DNA of 64,000 bases from CAVZCC01 sp963773765 (GTDB taxonomy: Bacteria; Actinomycetota; Acidimicrobiia; Acidimicrobiales; Microtrichaceae). The notes beneath the pieces are model-generated. The model made no database searches and was not told the origin of the DNA. It saw nothing but the letters and a program-made list of their open reading frames with translations. Both the position numbers and the translations under genes were made by a program. Shown piece by piece: positions 36,309 to 46,209 of the stretch (position 1 is the first letter of the stretch; each line of letters starts with the position of its first letter). The DNA lies in assembly GCA_963773765.1 (NCBI GenBank), contig CAVZCC010000005.1, forward strand, positions 310,001 through 374,000. The letters run 5' to 3'.

Positions 36309-39017
36309 ATGCGTCTGTTCTCGGTACTTGTTGCAGCTGTTGCTGTGGTCCTGGTCGGGGCGGCGTGTTCCCCGCAACCGATCACGACACCAGGAACTTC
36401 GCCCCCGAGTTCGACTGCGACCCTCACGGTCGGGGGACAGCAGGTCACCGTCTCGGTTCCCGTCGGGTTGACCGTGACCGTCGCCTCGGCGGACCCCGCG
36501 GCGCTTCCTGCGACCCCGGCGGGCCTCGTGCTGCCGTTCGGTGCGATCGCCATCGATGTCCAGAACGTGTCGCCGGGGGAGGTGGCCCGCATCTCGGTCG
36601 CGTTGCCGAGTCCGGTGACCACGGTCCGCAAGCTCATTTCCGGGGTCTGGGATCCGTTCGCACCCGACGGGACGACCGGGGCCAGCCTCTCGCCTGATGG
36701 CCTGACGGTCACCCTGGACCTCCAGGACGGCGGCCGGGGCGACAGCGACGGCGTCGCCGACGGCACCATCGTCGACCCCCTGGTCCCGGGCATCGAACAG
36801 GTGACCATCACCTCGGACGGCGTTCCGACGATGACCGCCGGCGAGCCGTTCACCCATCAGCTGCAGGCCGACTGGCCGGGACCGGCAACACCCACCTGGA
36901 GCGTCCTGTCCGGAGCGCTTCCCACGGGGATCACGCTCGACGCCTCGGGAGTGCTGTCGGGAACACCGGAGGGGTCGGCGGGCCCGAGCTTCGTCCGGGT
37001 GCAGGCGACCGACGGCTCGACCAGCGACACGAAGCTGCTCACCCTGGTCGCCCTCGCCAGTTCGGGTCCGTCGGCGACCGGGCTGGCGCTCCCCGACGGC
37101 ACGGGCATCACCATGTCGCAGACCGCCTACCCGGGTCCCGGAGCCACCTGGCTCGGCACCTACCTGACCGACGGCACCCTGTCCCGGCTCGGGACCCTGT
37201 CCGTCGACCGTCTTGCCGCCGAGGTGCCCGGCCCCGTGAACCGCGCCGGCACGCGGGTCGTGACGTCCACACTGCCGCCGACCCCGGGACCCTCGACCGG
37301 CCCGGTCGTGGTGGTGGACGGAGACACGGGTGCGCCCATCGCCACCCTCGAACCGTCGCCCTCGTTCCAGATCGGCTCGGTGTCATTCTCCCCGAACGGC
37401 GCCTACCTGGCGCTCGGCGATCCGGCGGGGACGACGCGGGTCTTCGACACCACCACCTGGACGGTGGTGCGCACGCTCCTCACCAACAGCCCGGGTCAAC
37501 CGGTCTGGTCGCCGAACTCGACGGAGCTCATTCCTCCGGGCGTCACTGGGGGAGCCTTCCTCGTGCGATCCGTCCTCAACCCGGACGCGGACCGCTACCT
37601 GAACATCGCCGGTCAGTCGTGCTCCCAGATCACCGACTGGTCACACACCAATCGGGTTGCCCTCAACTGCTCGGCCGGGGTCGTCACCGCCTCGGCGATC
37701 GACGGCACCGACGCCCGGGTCGTCGCCCCGTCCACCCCGTGCACCGTGGCACCCTGCACCTCGTACCTGCCTCCCCGGTTCTCGCCGTCGGGCACTCACC
37801 TCGCCATGGGTGTCGCAACCATCGCCTCCACCAGTCCCTTCGTCGTCTCGTCCCAGGTGGTGGTGGGCCTCGACGAATCGAACGCGGCCCTCACCCCGAT
37901 CACGGACCAGACCCCGACGGGCCTGGTCGTCGGCCCCGTCAGTTGGACACCCCCGACGACGGCACCCCCGCCGCCCCCACCGCCGCCGCCGGCACCGCTC
38001 CACGCGACCGCCGTCGACGCCGGCTTCCACCACGCGTGTGCCATCGTCGTCGGTGGCAACGTCAAGTGCTGGGGGCTCAACTCCTTCGGTCAGCTGGGGA
38101 ACGGCACCGCCGCCGGGTCGTCGATCCCGGTCGACGTCATCGGTGTGGCGGGGGCGTCGGTCGTCGCCGCCGGTTACTTCCACACGTGTGCTCTCATGAT
38201 CGGTGGCAACGTCAAGTGCTGGGGCATGGGCCTCGACGCACAGGGGAACACCACCCCCACCACCGCCACCGACGTGGTCGGCATCACCGATGCCGTGGCC
38301 ATCAGCGCCGGCGGCCAACGCACGTGCGTGGTGGTGGCCGATGGCGGGATCAAGTGCTGGACCAGCAACACCGGCCTCATCCCGATCGCCGTGGTCGGCG
38401 TGACGGGAGCGACCGCCGTCAGCGTTGGTGCCTTCCACGCCTGTGCGCTGGTCGCCGCCGGTGCGGTCAAGTGCTGGGGCGACAACTGGTACGGCCAATT
38501 GGGCAATGGCGTCCTCGGGGCTGCGGGCAATCCCCCCGTGGACGTCGTGGGTCTCACCGGGGCCACCGCCGTCGTGGTCGGGAACGAGCATTCGTGCGCG
38601 GTGCTGGCCGGCGGCACGGTCAAGTGCTGGGGACAGAACGGTCGTGGCCAGTTGGGCAGGGGGATCAGCGGGTCAACCAGCAGCGTCCCCGGCAGCGTGG
38701 TGACCGTCACCGGCGTGTCCGCCATCGGCGCCGGGGACAGCCACACGTGTGTCGTCGTCGCCGGCGGCACGGTCAGGTGCTGGGGGCTCAACTGGGAGGG
38801 CCAGCTCGGCAACCGGATCAAGGACGTCGGCTCGCCCACTCCGGTCGACGTGATCGGTCTGAGCGGGGTGAGCACAGTGAGCGGGGACGTCGGCTACGAG
38901 TGCGCCCTGGTCACCGGCGGCACGGTCAAGTGCTGGGGCTCCAACAACTACGGGGCGGTCGCGAACCCCGGCGAATTCAGCTCGGTCATCCCGGTCACCG
39001 TCCTCGGTGGCGGCTGA
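36309..39017 (+). CDS. RCC1-repeat lipoprotein with He_PIG-like domain
   Basis: A 902-residue secreted lipoprotein. The signal peptide ends LVGAAC. A beta domain (about 35-160) with EVARISVALP is followed by an Ig-like putative domain SGALPTGITLDASGVLSGTP (about 190-255), a propeller-like region (290-545), a Pro-rich linker (ten Pro in PPPPPPPPPAP) and seven RCC1 blade repeats of the form HACAIVVGGNVKCWGLNSFGQLGNG from about residue 565 to the end. Each blade has a conserved pair of Cys and a CWG. Start ATG 36309 with GGGAGGGG upstream. Extracellular ligand-binding role is likely; no enzyme motif seen. Confidence 0.88.
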   Translation: MRLFSVLVAAVAVVLVGAACSPQPITTPGTSPPSSTATLTVGGQQVTVSVPVGLTVTVASADPAALPATPAGLVLPFGAIAIDVQNVSPGEVARISVALPSPVTTVRKLISGVWDPFAPDGTTGASLSPDGLTVTLDLQDGGRGDSDGVADGTIVDPLVPGIEQVTITSDGVPTMTAGEPFTHQLQADWPGPATPTWSVLSGALPTGITLDASGVLSGTPEGSAGPSFVRVQATDGSTSDTKLLTLVALASSGPSATGLALPDGTGITMSQTAYPGPGATWLGTYLTDGTLSRLGTLSVDRLAAEVPGPVNRAGTRVVTSTLPPTPGPSTGPVVVVDGDTGAPIATLEPSPSFQIGSVSFSPNGAYLALGDPAGTTRVFDTTTWTVVRTLLTNSPGQPVWSPNSTELIPPGVTGGAFLVRSVLNPDADRYLNIAGQSCSQITDWSHTNRVALNCSAGVVTASAIDGTDARVVAPSTPCTVAPCTSYLPPRFSPSGTHLAMGVATIASTSPFVVSSQVVVGLDESNAALTPITDQTPTGLVVGPVSWTPPTTAPPPPPPPPPAPLHATAVDAGFHHACAIVVGGNVKCWGLNSFGQLGNGTAAGSSIPVDVIGVAGASVVAAGYFHTCALMIGGNVKCWGMGLDAQGNTTPTTATDVVGITDAVAISAGGQRTCVVVADGGIKCWTSNTGLIPIAVVGVTGATAVSVGAFHACALVAAGAVKCWGDNWYGQLGNGVLGAAGNPPVDVVGLTGATAVVVGNEHSCAVLAGGTVKCWGQNGRGQLGRGISGSTSSVPGSVVTVTGVSAIGAGDSHTCVVVAGGTVRCWGLNWEGQLGNRIKDVGSPTPVDVIGLSGVSTVSGDVGYECALVTGGTVKCWGSNNYGAVANPGEFSSVIPVTVLGGG

Positions 39018-39163
39018 TCGAGGAACCGGCCGAGATCGATCTGATCAACGACGTCGATCACGAACCAGGCCAGGTGATCTTCCGGCAGCCAGTCCGCCAT
39101 GTCTGGCGGCAACAGGAACCGCTGAGCCCGATCCGCCGAGACGAGGTTGTAGTCAATCGCTGC
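39018..39163 (-). pseudogene. N-terminal fragment of an IS1182/IS5-like transposase
   Basis: The minus strand encodes RFLLPPDMADWLPEDHLAWF and VIDVVDQIDLGRF, the conserved N-terminus of DDE transposases of this group. Similarity stops abruptly at the end of the RCC1 gene, so more than 90 percent of the transposase is missing. A degraded insertion sequence at the right border of the islet. Confidence 0.75.
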
Positions 39164-39372
39164 ATCATGCGCCCCGTGAGCAACGGTCCGAGGCGGGGAA
39201 GCGCTGCCGCGCGGTTGTCGACGCTGCGCACGGGTCACCGGCTACCGGACCATGCAAGCCGGATCGGCCCGGCAGTGGCTCACCCGCGTCCGGTTCCTGG
39301 CCCAGCTCCTCTGGTCACGTTGTGTCACGGGGACCCTGGCGACGGGGCGTCGACGGTCTGAACCCGTTCTAC
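39164..39372. other. Gene-free stretch beside the transposase fragment
   Basis: About 200 nt with no convincing gene, repeat or RNA; possibly further decayed mobile-element sequence. Confidence 0.4.
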
Positions 39373-40317
39373 CTAGAGGGTTTCGGGCAGCTTGGTGCCG
39401 GTCGGGGGCTGGTTCCACTCGATCCACGCGCCGCCGGTCCGGCCGTCCGCCGCGGTGACGCGGGCCATGGCCCGGGGGAACCGGGCCGCACGGCCGTCGG
39501 GGTGCTCCAGCAGCACGGGCGAGAACGCCAGCGGCTCGAACTCCAGGTCCAGGCCGCAGAACTGCTCCCGGGTCCGGGTGGGCAGCCGCTCCCGGCCCTC
39601 GGTGACCGCCATCTTCACCGACTGGCCCTCCACGAACCGGTCGGACCCGGCCGGGAGCTCGTAGCCCACGCCCCAGTCCTCGCCGGGGAAGAACCCGCCG
39701 GCGGTGTGCCACCGGGTGCCGTCGTCCAGCCGACCCGCGGTCCAGCACCACTGGTTGGTCCACCAGTCCCGGGCCGCCCCCCACGAATGGTCCCGCTGGC
39801 CCCAGCCGTCGAACTCAATGCGCTCGTCGCCGACCAGGATCTCGCCGTGGACCCGGCACGGGATCTCGTAGCGGGGGGTCACCGGCGGCCACAGGTAGGC
39901 GGCGCGGTCGGTCTCGAAGTCCAGCTCGAACCCGAACGGGACCCGTTCTCCGCGGGCGTCGCCGTAGACGTCGGCGGGGTCGTCCAGCTGGAGCCCGAAG
40001 GCCTCCAGGTTGATGGACATGTGCTCGTTCGGCGTCTCCACGGTGTGGTCCGCCCACAGCCCGTCGTGGCGCACCTCCAGCGAGGTGGCCGACCGGGGCA
40101 GGGCCACTTCGTGGTCGATCACCGTCACCAGCGGACGGTCCGGGCCCACCAGGCAGGCCCAGTACCAGACCCGCCCCAGGTTGGGATAGAAGCCGATGCG
40201 GGCGTAGCCCCCCACCGAGAGGTCGTCCGCGAACCAGTCCAGGTAGTACGACTCGTTCCAGAGGGGTTCGTCGTCCGGGGTGTGACGCCCCTCGTCGATC
40301 GGGTCCGGTGTCGCCAT
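39373..40317 (-). CDS. Lipocalin-like (AttH/CrtC-type fold) protein
   Basis: A 314-residue soluble protein built of beta strands. Blocks such as ESYYLDWFADDLSVGGYARIG, PCRVHGEILVGDERIEFDGW and GWGQRDHSWGAARDWW resemble the hydroxyneurosporene synthase/AttH lipocalin-like superfamily, where the paired domains bind hydrophobic ligands. The Trp/Asp-rich GQRDHSWG motif is conserved in that group. No signal peptide. ATG 40317 has CAGACT 7 nt upstream, overlapping the end of the preceding gene. Substrate unknown. Confidence 0.7.
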   Translation of the reverse strand: MATPDPIDEGRHTPDDEPLWNESYYLDWFADDLSVGGYARIGFYPNLGRVWYWACLVGPDRPLVTVIDHEVALPRSATSLEVRHDGLWADHTVETPNEHMSINLEAFGLQLDDPADVYGDARGERVPFGFELDFETDRAAYLWPPVTPRYEIPCRVHGEILVGDERIEFDGWGQRDHSWGAARDWWTNQWCWTAGRLDDGTRWHTAGGFFPGEDWGVGYELPAGSDRFVEGQSVKMAVTEGRERLPTRTREQFCGLDLEFEPLAFSPVLLEHPDGRAARFPRAMARVTAADGRTGGAWIEWNQPPTGTKLPETL

Positions 40318-41813
40318 GACCCGGAGTCTGTCAGCCCCGCACCGACCGCGCCGCGTCCGGGGGAGGCGCCGCCGCGGTCGGGATCGGCCAGGCCGTGCGT
40401 GGTCTTCTCCCAGTGCGACGGGTCGGTGAGCAGCTGCAGGAACGCCCGCAACGCCGCGATCGACATGAGCACCCAGTACAGGGGCGACAGCAGGGCGGAG
40501 AGCAGGAACTCGGGCCGGCGCATGGTCCGCACGGTGACGACCGACAGGTACACCACCGACAGGTTGCCCACGATCCACACCAGCACGGCCAGGTAGTACG
40601 CGACGCCGGGGTACATGGCCTGCACGACCGAGGCCCGCGTCGTCACCCACACCAGGGCGAGGGCCCAGAACCAGAGGTTCATCACCGCCAGCAGCGGCGT
40701 GCAGCCCACGAACAGGACGAACTGCGCCACCCCGCGCCACCCCAGGTCCGCCAGCAGTGCACGCGGGTGGCGCGACGCCACCAGGAAGGTCTGCAGGTAG
40801 CCCTTGTACCAACGGCTGCGCTGCTTGACCCAGTTCACGACGTCGCTGTTGGGCTCCTCCATGGTGGTGGAGTCCAGGAGGCCGATCTCGTACCCGGCGC
40901 GCTGGAGCCGGATGCCCAGGTCGCAGTCCTCGGTGACGTTGTGGGCGTCCCACCCGCCGACCGCGGCCAGGGCCGGGACCCGGAAGTGGTTGGAGGTGCC
41001 GCCGAGCGGGATGGGGGCGCCCTGCACCACCAGGCCGGGCAGGTAGAGGCTGAACCAGGTGGCGTACTCCGCGGTGAACCACCGGGTGAGGAGGTTGCGG
41101 TCGCCCCCGTAGAACGACAGCCGGGCCTGGAGGCACGCCGTGGCGGGCGACGACCGGTCGAAGGCGACCACCGCCCGGCGCAGCTGCAGCGGCTCCGGGT
41201 GGTCCTCGGCGTCGAAGATGGTCACCATCGACCCGCGGGCGAAGCGCATGCCGTAGTTGAGGGCACGCGGCTTGGTCCGGGGCTCCCCCGGGGGCACCAG
41301 CAGCACGTCCACATCCAGGTCGGTGACCACGGCGTGGGCCGCGCCGATGGTCTCCAGGTCGTCGACCTCCAGCAGGAGCTTGATGTCCAGGCGGTCCCGG
41401 GGGTACTCCAGGCGCTCGAGCGCCGCGACGAGCCCGGCGACGACGGTGGGCTCGCCGTAGGCGGGCACCAGCACCGTGTAGACCGGCAGCCGGTCGTCCG
41501 GGACGGCCCGGGCGTCGTCGTCGGACACGTGGATCGACGGGTCCCGGGACAGCGAGACCCGCACCAGGGCCACCCGGTGCACCACGGTGGCCAGGTAGAG
41601 CAACGTCCCGGCGGTGGTCAGGACCACCGCCGTGGTCACCGGGACGAGCACGAGCGCGGCCAGGAGCACCAGCCCGACGGCGACGGCACCCAGGCGTTGG
41701 CCGCGACTGGAGCGCACCGCGGCGGTCATGCCCGGGTTCACCGCCTCCACCGCCCCCAGGGCGGCCGCCAACTCGCGCTCGGCCTGCTCCGCCGGGACCT
41801 CCCGGATCCTCAT
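40125..41813 (-). CDS. GT2 membrane glycosyltransferase
   Basis: A 562-residue processive-type family 2 glycosyltransferase. Two N-terminal helices (about 45-80) are followed by the catalytic domain with PVYTVLVPAYGEP, DDLE, the metal-binding FDAEDHPEP, TEDCDLGIRLQ and QRSRWYKGYLQ (QxxRW), then four C-terminal helices. The ORF runs 193 nt into the next gene; an alternative frame ends neatly at 40331 (after HGLADPDRGG), so the true C-terminus may be shorter through a frameshift near 40350. Start overlaps the exosortase stop (ATGA). Probably makes a surface glycan linked to the exosortase system. Confidence 0.85.
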   Translation of the reverse strand: MRIREVPAEQAERELAAALGAVEAVNPGMTAAVRSSRGQRLGAVAVGLVLLAALVLVPVTTAVVLTTAGTLLYLATVVHRVALVRVSLSRDPSIHVSDDDARAVPDDRLPVYTVLVPAYGEPTVVAGLVAALERLEYPRDRLDIKLLLEVDDLETIGAAHAVVTDLDVDVLLVPPGEPRTKPRALNYGMRFARGSMVTIFDAEDHPEPLQLRRAVVAFDRSSPATACLQARLSFYGGDRNLLTRWFTAEYATWFSLYLPGLVVQGAPIPLGGTSNHFRVPALAAVGGWDAHNVTEDCDLGIRLQRAGYEIGLLDSTTMEEPNSDVVNWVKQRSRWYKGYLQTFLVASRHPRALLADLGWRGVAQFVLFVGCTPLLAVMNLWFWALALVWVTTRASVVQAMYPGVAYYLAVLVWIVGNLSVVYLSVVTVRTMRRPEFLLSALLSPLYWVLMSIAALRAFLQLLTDPSHWEKTTHGLADPDRGGASPGRGAVGAGLTDSGSWRHRTRSTRGVTPRTTNPSGTSRTTWTGSRTTSRWGATPASASIPTWGGSGTGPAWWARTVRW

Positions 41814-43531
41814 CCGCCCAGCTCGGGACGTCGGGGGAGCTGGGCCGAGCGGTCCGCGGCCGAGGCGATCACGTTGCGGCCGAACACCACCAGGAAGTTG
41901 TGCAGGTCCGCCTGCCGTTCCGACAGCCCGGTGCCCGCACCGCCCCGGACCATCTGGTCGGCGTCGATGGCGAACCGGGACGCGGCGTCGTCGCCGGCCG
42001 GCGGTGCCTCCACCCGGGCGCCGTCGGCGTCGTTCAGCAACAGGACCACGCGCTCGTAGCGGACCTCGGACCCCTGGCGGACGGCCCAGATCCAGTAGAG
42101 GCTGGTCCACTTCAGCTCCGTGTTGGGGTCCTGCCAGGACAGCACCGTTCCCCGCACGCCGTTGCCCAGGTCCACCTGGTCGGCCCCGGTCATGGAGTAC
42201 CCGTGGAACCGGTAGCAGGCCTCCAGCCCGAAGTCGCTGAAGGACTGCAGGTTGGAGGTGGTGATGACGTCGGCCAGCACCGGGACGTCGGAGCGCAGCC
42301 CGGGCAGGCCGAACCCGGCGTAGGAGTAGCGGATCCACGACGAGTCCTCGCCGAAGAACCGCTTGCCGGTCTCGATGGAGGCGACCGGCTCGGCGAAGAA
42401 GCCCTCGGGTTGGGTCGCCACCTTGGAGAACGAGGCGATGCGGGGGGCGCCCACGGAGGAGGCGATGGGGTCGTAGGCGGACAGGCCGTGGTTGAAGAAC
42501 CCGCCCACCAGTGCGGTCACGGCCAGTGCGGCCATGGCCGTGGAGGCGACGGGAACGGCCGCCAGGATGGTCCGGGTGCGGCTCGGTCCGCTGCGGCCCG
42601 GCAGCTCCAGGCCGAACCGGCGGGCGTTGAGCACCATGACCAGCACCCCGGCGTTGAACGTGACCAGCCCGACGGTGGGGTGCAGCACGTCGATGGACGC
42701 CGACTGCCCCGCGAACCGCCCGACGCCCAGGATCAGGAGGATCCGGGCCACGTTGAGGGCGAGGACGAGCCCGGAGCCGACGGCCACCCAGGCCACCTTG
42801 CGCCACCGGCTCCCGGTCATGGCGATCGCCACCGCGGACGCCACCAGGAGGAACCCGACCAACCCGTTGGCCCCGGAGCAGGCCGAGGCGATCTGGACCT
42901 GGAACCCGTCCGCGCCGTGCGGGATCCGGAACGAGATCCCGTCGCCGGCGACGGCCTCGGCCAGGGGGACCACGCCCACGACGCCCCGCACGGCCATGGC
43001 GGTGAGGTCGGCCAGGTGTTCGAGCAGGACCGTGACCAGGAACCGGAACGGGATGGGCCAGGCCAGCAGCAGGAGCAGCACCGCGGCCTTGGTGCGCCAC
43101 AGGACCCGGATGCCGAACAGCAGGGCCACCACGCCGGCCACGAACAGGGGCATGGTCAGCAGGTCGATCCGCCACAGCCAGTACATCGTGGACATCCGGG
43201 CCGGCAGCAGGATGAGCGCGACCAGGGCCGCCACCACCAGCGGGACGCCGACGATGCGGTCGATGTGGCGGTCGTGGATCTCCGGCTCCCCCGCCGGCGG
43301 ACGGGCCAGGGCGTAGCCGAGCCCGGCCGCGATCACCGGGACGAGTCCCAGGTACGCGAGCGGCGTGTCCACCGTGACACCGCGGATCAGGGACCAGAGC
43401 GACGTGTGGTAGCAGGCCAGGACCACGGCGAGGCCACCGACGGTCCGCAGCGCGACCCTGCGGGTGTCGGCGTCCGGACGGGTCACCGCCAGGGCGGCGG
43501 GCCCGTCGCCGGGGACGGAGTCGACCAGCAT
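41810..43531 (-). CDS. Exosortase/archaeosortase-family transpeptidase
   Basis: A 573-residue membrane protein with about eight helices in the first 340 residues. The catalytic triad is intact: C218 in QIASACSGANGLVGF, R263 in LNVARILLI and H284 in DVLHPTVGLV. A C-terminal soluble domain of about 230 residues resembles the EpsI-type domain fused to some exosortases (CYRFHGYSM, WTSLYWIWAV). Cleaves C-terminal sorting signals and attaches proteins to envelope glycans or lipids. It starts 1 nt inside the stop of a surface-protein gene (TGATG), which is its likely substrate. Confidence 0.88.
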   Translation of the reverse strand: MLVDSVPGDGPAALAVTRPDADTRRVALRTVGGLAVVLACYHTSLWSLIRGVTVDTPLAYLGLVPVIAAGLGYALARPPAGEPEIHDRHIDRIVGVPLVVAALVALILLPARMSTMYWLWRIDLLTMPLFVAGVVALLFGIRVLWRTKAAVLLLLLAWPIPFRFLVTVLLEHLADLTAMAVRGVVGVVPLAEAVAGDGISFRIPHGADGFQVQIASACSGANGLVGFLLVASAVAIAMTGSRWRKVAWVAVGSGLVLALNVARILLILGVGRFAGQSASIDVLHPTVGLVTFNAGVLVMVLNARRFGLELPGRSGPSRTRTILAAVPVASTAMAALAVTALVGGFFNHGLSAYDPIASSVGAPRIASFSKVATQPEGFFAEPVASIETGKRFFGEDSSWIRYSYAGFGLPGLRSDVPVLADVITTSNLQSFSDFGLEACYRFHGYSMTGADQVDLGNGVRGTVLSWQDPNTELKWTSLYWIWAVRQGSEVRYERVVLLLNDADGARVEAPPAGDDAASRFAIDADQMVRGGAGTGLSERQADLHNFLVVFGRNVIASAADRSAQLPRRPELGG

Positions 43532-44170
43532 CAGGGACCCGTCCGGGCCCGGCGGACGCGCCGGCGGCGGGTGACCGCGACCAGCCCGAGGGCGGTGACC
43601 GCCACGGCCGAGATCGGGATCAGCGCGGCGATGGGGCTCTCGCTCACCGCGGCCGGAGGACCGGGCACCGTCGTCGTGGTCGTCGGCGGCGCAGTGGTGG
43701 GGGGCGAGGTGATCAGGGGCGCGGTGGTGGGCACGGTGGTGGCGCCGCCGTCCGGAAGCGGGTGCGGCGGCGCGGTCGGGGGCCGCGGCATCGGGGGTGG
43801 CCGACGGGGCGGACGATTCCGCGGACGCGCCCAGCACCGCAGAGGTCGGGTCATCGCCCAGGGCGGCCTGCCGTTCGGCGGAACCGCTCCCCGAGTAGTC
43901 GGCGTTGGCCGACGCGGAGAACGTGTCGTCGGCCGCGGCCTCCTCGGTCGCCGCGGCGGCAGCCGGGTCCCCGGCGGGAGCGGCGGCGTCGGCAGCGGCC
44001 GCCGCGGTGGTCGTGGTGCTGGCGGGGGCCTCGGCGCTCGACCGGCGCGCCGCGGCCTCCGACCCGTCGTCCATCCGCACCGCGCCCAGGACCGCGACCA
44101 CGGCGATCACCGGGGCCAACAGGAGGAGCAGCGTCTTGTCACGCGGGATGCGGTCCAGGAGCGTGGTCAC
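43531..44170 (-). CDS. Surface protein with C-terminal sorting tail, frameshifted
   Basis: Starts at GTG 44170 with one membrane helix (KTLLLLLAPVIAVVAVLGAV), then an Ala/Thr/Ser-rich stalk. The frame is lost near 43775; in the next frame the protein continues as a Pro/Thr linker (PPTTAPPTTTTTVPGPP) and ends with SPIAALIPISAVAVTALGLV plus RRRRVRRARTG, the hydrophobic helix and Arg cluster of an exosortase-type signal. In the original frame the sequence becomes low-complexity His/Arg-rich. A single indel in a CG-rich run explains both. Confidence 0.65.
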
Positions 44171-46194
44171 GGGCTGAATCCGTCCTCGGGGGTGGGACGC
44201 GGGCGGGGGGCGGGGTCGTCGACGGCGTACAGCCGGTACTCACCGACGCGGTCCTGCTCGTCGCCCCAGGACGCCACCAGCGTGGCGATCGGGGTGCCGT
44301 CGTCGTTCCAGAGTGCGGGGTACTGGCGGACCAGCGCGTCCCCGGGCGTGGCCGGGCTGTGGAGCAGGAGGTAGCGGACCCCGAACGTGGCGGGATCGGA
44401 CACGACGGCCTCGAAGTCACGGTCGGAGGGGATGAGGTACACGTCGGGACGGGGGGCGGCCGCCACCACGGCGAAGGTGGACGACGTGTCGGTGAGGACC
44501 GATCCGGGCACCACGCCGTCACGTCGGTCGATGGCCTCGGCCACCGTCATGCCCCGGGTCACCATCGACCGTGACTCCACCGGCCGTTCGCCGTCGAGGG
44601 CGCCCCGGACGCCGGCGACGAACCGGGCGTCGTCCTCCGCCCCCAGGTCGCCGGAGCGGACCACGGCGGTGGCGACCACGACCCCGGGCACCAGGGCCAG
44701 CAGGGCCAGGGGCCGGAGCCAGCGCCCTCGGGTCCGGGACGGGGCCCCGCCGATGACCAGGGCCAGCAGGACCGACAGGGTCACCGAGCCGGCCACGTAG
44801 CGGAACCACGGGAAGGTCCCACCCTGGACCGACAGCAGCAGCTGGAAGGCCACGGGGCTGCCCACCACCGCCAGCGCAGCGGTGGCCCGGGCCGCGGCCC
44901 GGTCACCCACCCACAACGCGCCCAGGGCCAGTGCCACCAGCAGGGGGGCGGCGAAGGCGACCTGGCGGATGAAGAACCAGGCCCGTCCGGGGGCGGACAG
45001 GTCACCGATGATCGCCGCCGTCCCGCTGCCCGATGCCTCCACCAGTGCGCTGTTGCCGTACTCGGACGTGAACTGGCTGAACGGCTCACCCACGATGACC
45101 CAGGACACCAGGGCCCACCCGACGACAGCAGCCAGCGCGGGGATCGCCACCACGGCCAGGTCCACGGCCATCCCCCGCACCCGCTCGGTGGGAGACCCGT
45201 CCCGGGGCTGGCGGCCGAGCGAGACGACGCCGACCACCGCACCCGTGGCCAGGACCGCGGTCACCGCCTCGTAGCGGGCCAGGTAGGCCAGGCCCAGCGC
45301 GATCCCGCACAGGCACAGCGGCCGGACGTCGTCGGACTCCAGCCAGCGGGCCAGTTGCCGCGCCGCCAGGACCAGGAAGAACATGCCGCAGGCCTCGCTC
45401 ATGCCGTTGGCGCCGTAGATCCACACCAGCGGGTGCGCCACGGCCACGAGTACCGCGGCGATGCGGAACCACCGGGGCGCCCCGGCGTCGCGGCCCCAGG
45501 CCACCAGCTGCACGACGGTCCCGGCCATGAATGCGGCGGACACCACCACGGCGGCCAGGCCGTTGGCCGTGAGGGCCGGCCACCAGGACCGCATGGCCAC
45601 GAGGGGCACCTGGAACAGCGTGGGGAACGGCCCCCAGATGAAGCCGATGGCCTCCAGGTGCGGATCACGGCTGGACAGCACCGACTGTGCGGCCTGCACC
45701 CGGGACAGGGCGTCGCCGGGCAGGATGCCGGCACCGACCGCGGCGACGGAACCCACCGTGACGAACAGGGCGAAGCAGCTGAGCCCCAGCACCCACGACT
45801 CGACCCGGATGGGCGGCCGGCGACGGCGGCGTGCGGCGCGGGCGATCTCTGCGGCACGGAGCCGGATGATCTCCTCGGCCTCCGCCACCGCGGGATGGAG
45901 CGGGCCGCTGTCGTTCCCGGGGTCGACGATGTACCGGGGAACACCCACCCCGCCGGCGTGGGCGACCGCCCGGGCCGCGTCCGCGGTGCGGGTGGCGGCG
46001 GCGTCGGCCCCGGCCTCGGCCCGCTCCAGGAGGGCGATGGCCACGCTGACCCGGACCTCCTGGCGGGCCAGGTGGCGGGCCATCGTCCCGGCCAGCTCGC
46101 GGGCCTCGGCCGAGGCGGTGGGCGGTCCGGGGCGGTCCGGGCCAGGGACGGCGACGGCGTCCTGGGGCCCGCGGTCCGCTCGGGGGTCGGTCAT
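44167..46194 (-). CDS. Polytopic membrane protein, GT-C-like
   Basis: A 675-residue protein. An N-terminal cytoplasmic region (1-120) with a helical stretch precedes about ten membrane helices (125-490) and a C-terminal periplasmic domain of about 150 residues. Charged FTSEYGNS and GANGMSEACGMFF loops resemble dolichyl-phosphate-mannose-type (GT39/PMT) glycosyltransferases, but a DxD/ExD motif in the first loop is not clear. Overlaps the surface-protein gene by GTGA. Probably supplies sugar for the exosortase-linked glycan (inference). Confidence 0.7.
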   Translation of the reverse strand: MTDPRADRGPQDAVAVPGPDRPGPPTASAEARELAGTMARHLARQEVRVSVAIALLERAEAGADAAATRTADAARAVAHAGGVGVPRYIVDPGNDSGPLHPAVAEAEEIIRLRAAEIARAARRRRRPPIRVESWVLGLSCFALFVTVGSVAAVGAGILPGDALSRVQAAQSVLSSRDPHLEAIGFIWGPFPTLFQVPLVAMRSWWPALTANGLAAVVVSAAFMAGTVVQLVAWGRDAGAPRWFRIAAVLVAVAHPLVWIYGANGMSEACGMFFLVLAARQLARWLESDDVRPLCLCGIALGLAYLARYEAVTAVLATGAVVGVVSLGRQPRDGSPTERVRGMAVDLAVVAIPALAAVVGWALVSWVIVGEPFSQFTSEYGNSALVEASGSGTAAIIGDLSAPGRAWFFIRQVAFAAPLLVALALGALWVGDRAAARATAALAVVGSPVAFQLLLSVQGGTFPWFRYVAGSVTLSVLLALVIGGAPSRTRGRWLRPLALLALVPGVVVATAVVRSGDLGAEDDARFVAGVRGALDGERPVESRSMVTRGMTVAEAIDRRDGVVPGSVLTDTSSTFAVVAAAPRPDVYLIPSDRDFEAVVSDPATFGVRYLLLHSPATPGDALVRQYPALWNDDGTPIATLVASWGDEQDRVGEYRLYAVDDPAPRPRPTPEDGFSP

Positions 46195-46209
46195 GTCGGA
46201 TCGTCCGGA

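Noticed and set aside
39164..39372. Possible tRNA or small RNA in the gene-free stretch
   Set aside because: No cloverleaf or stable stem found.
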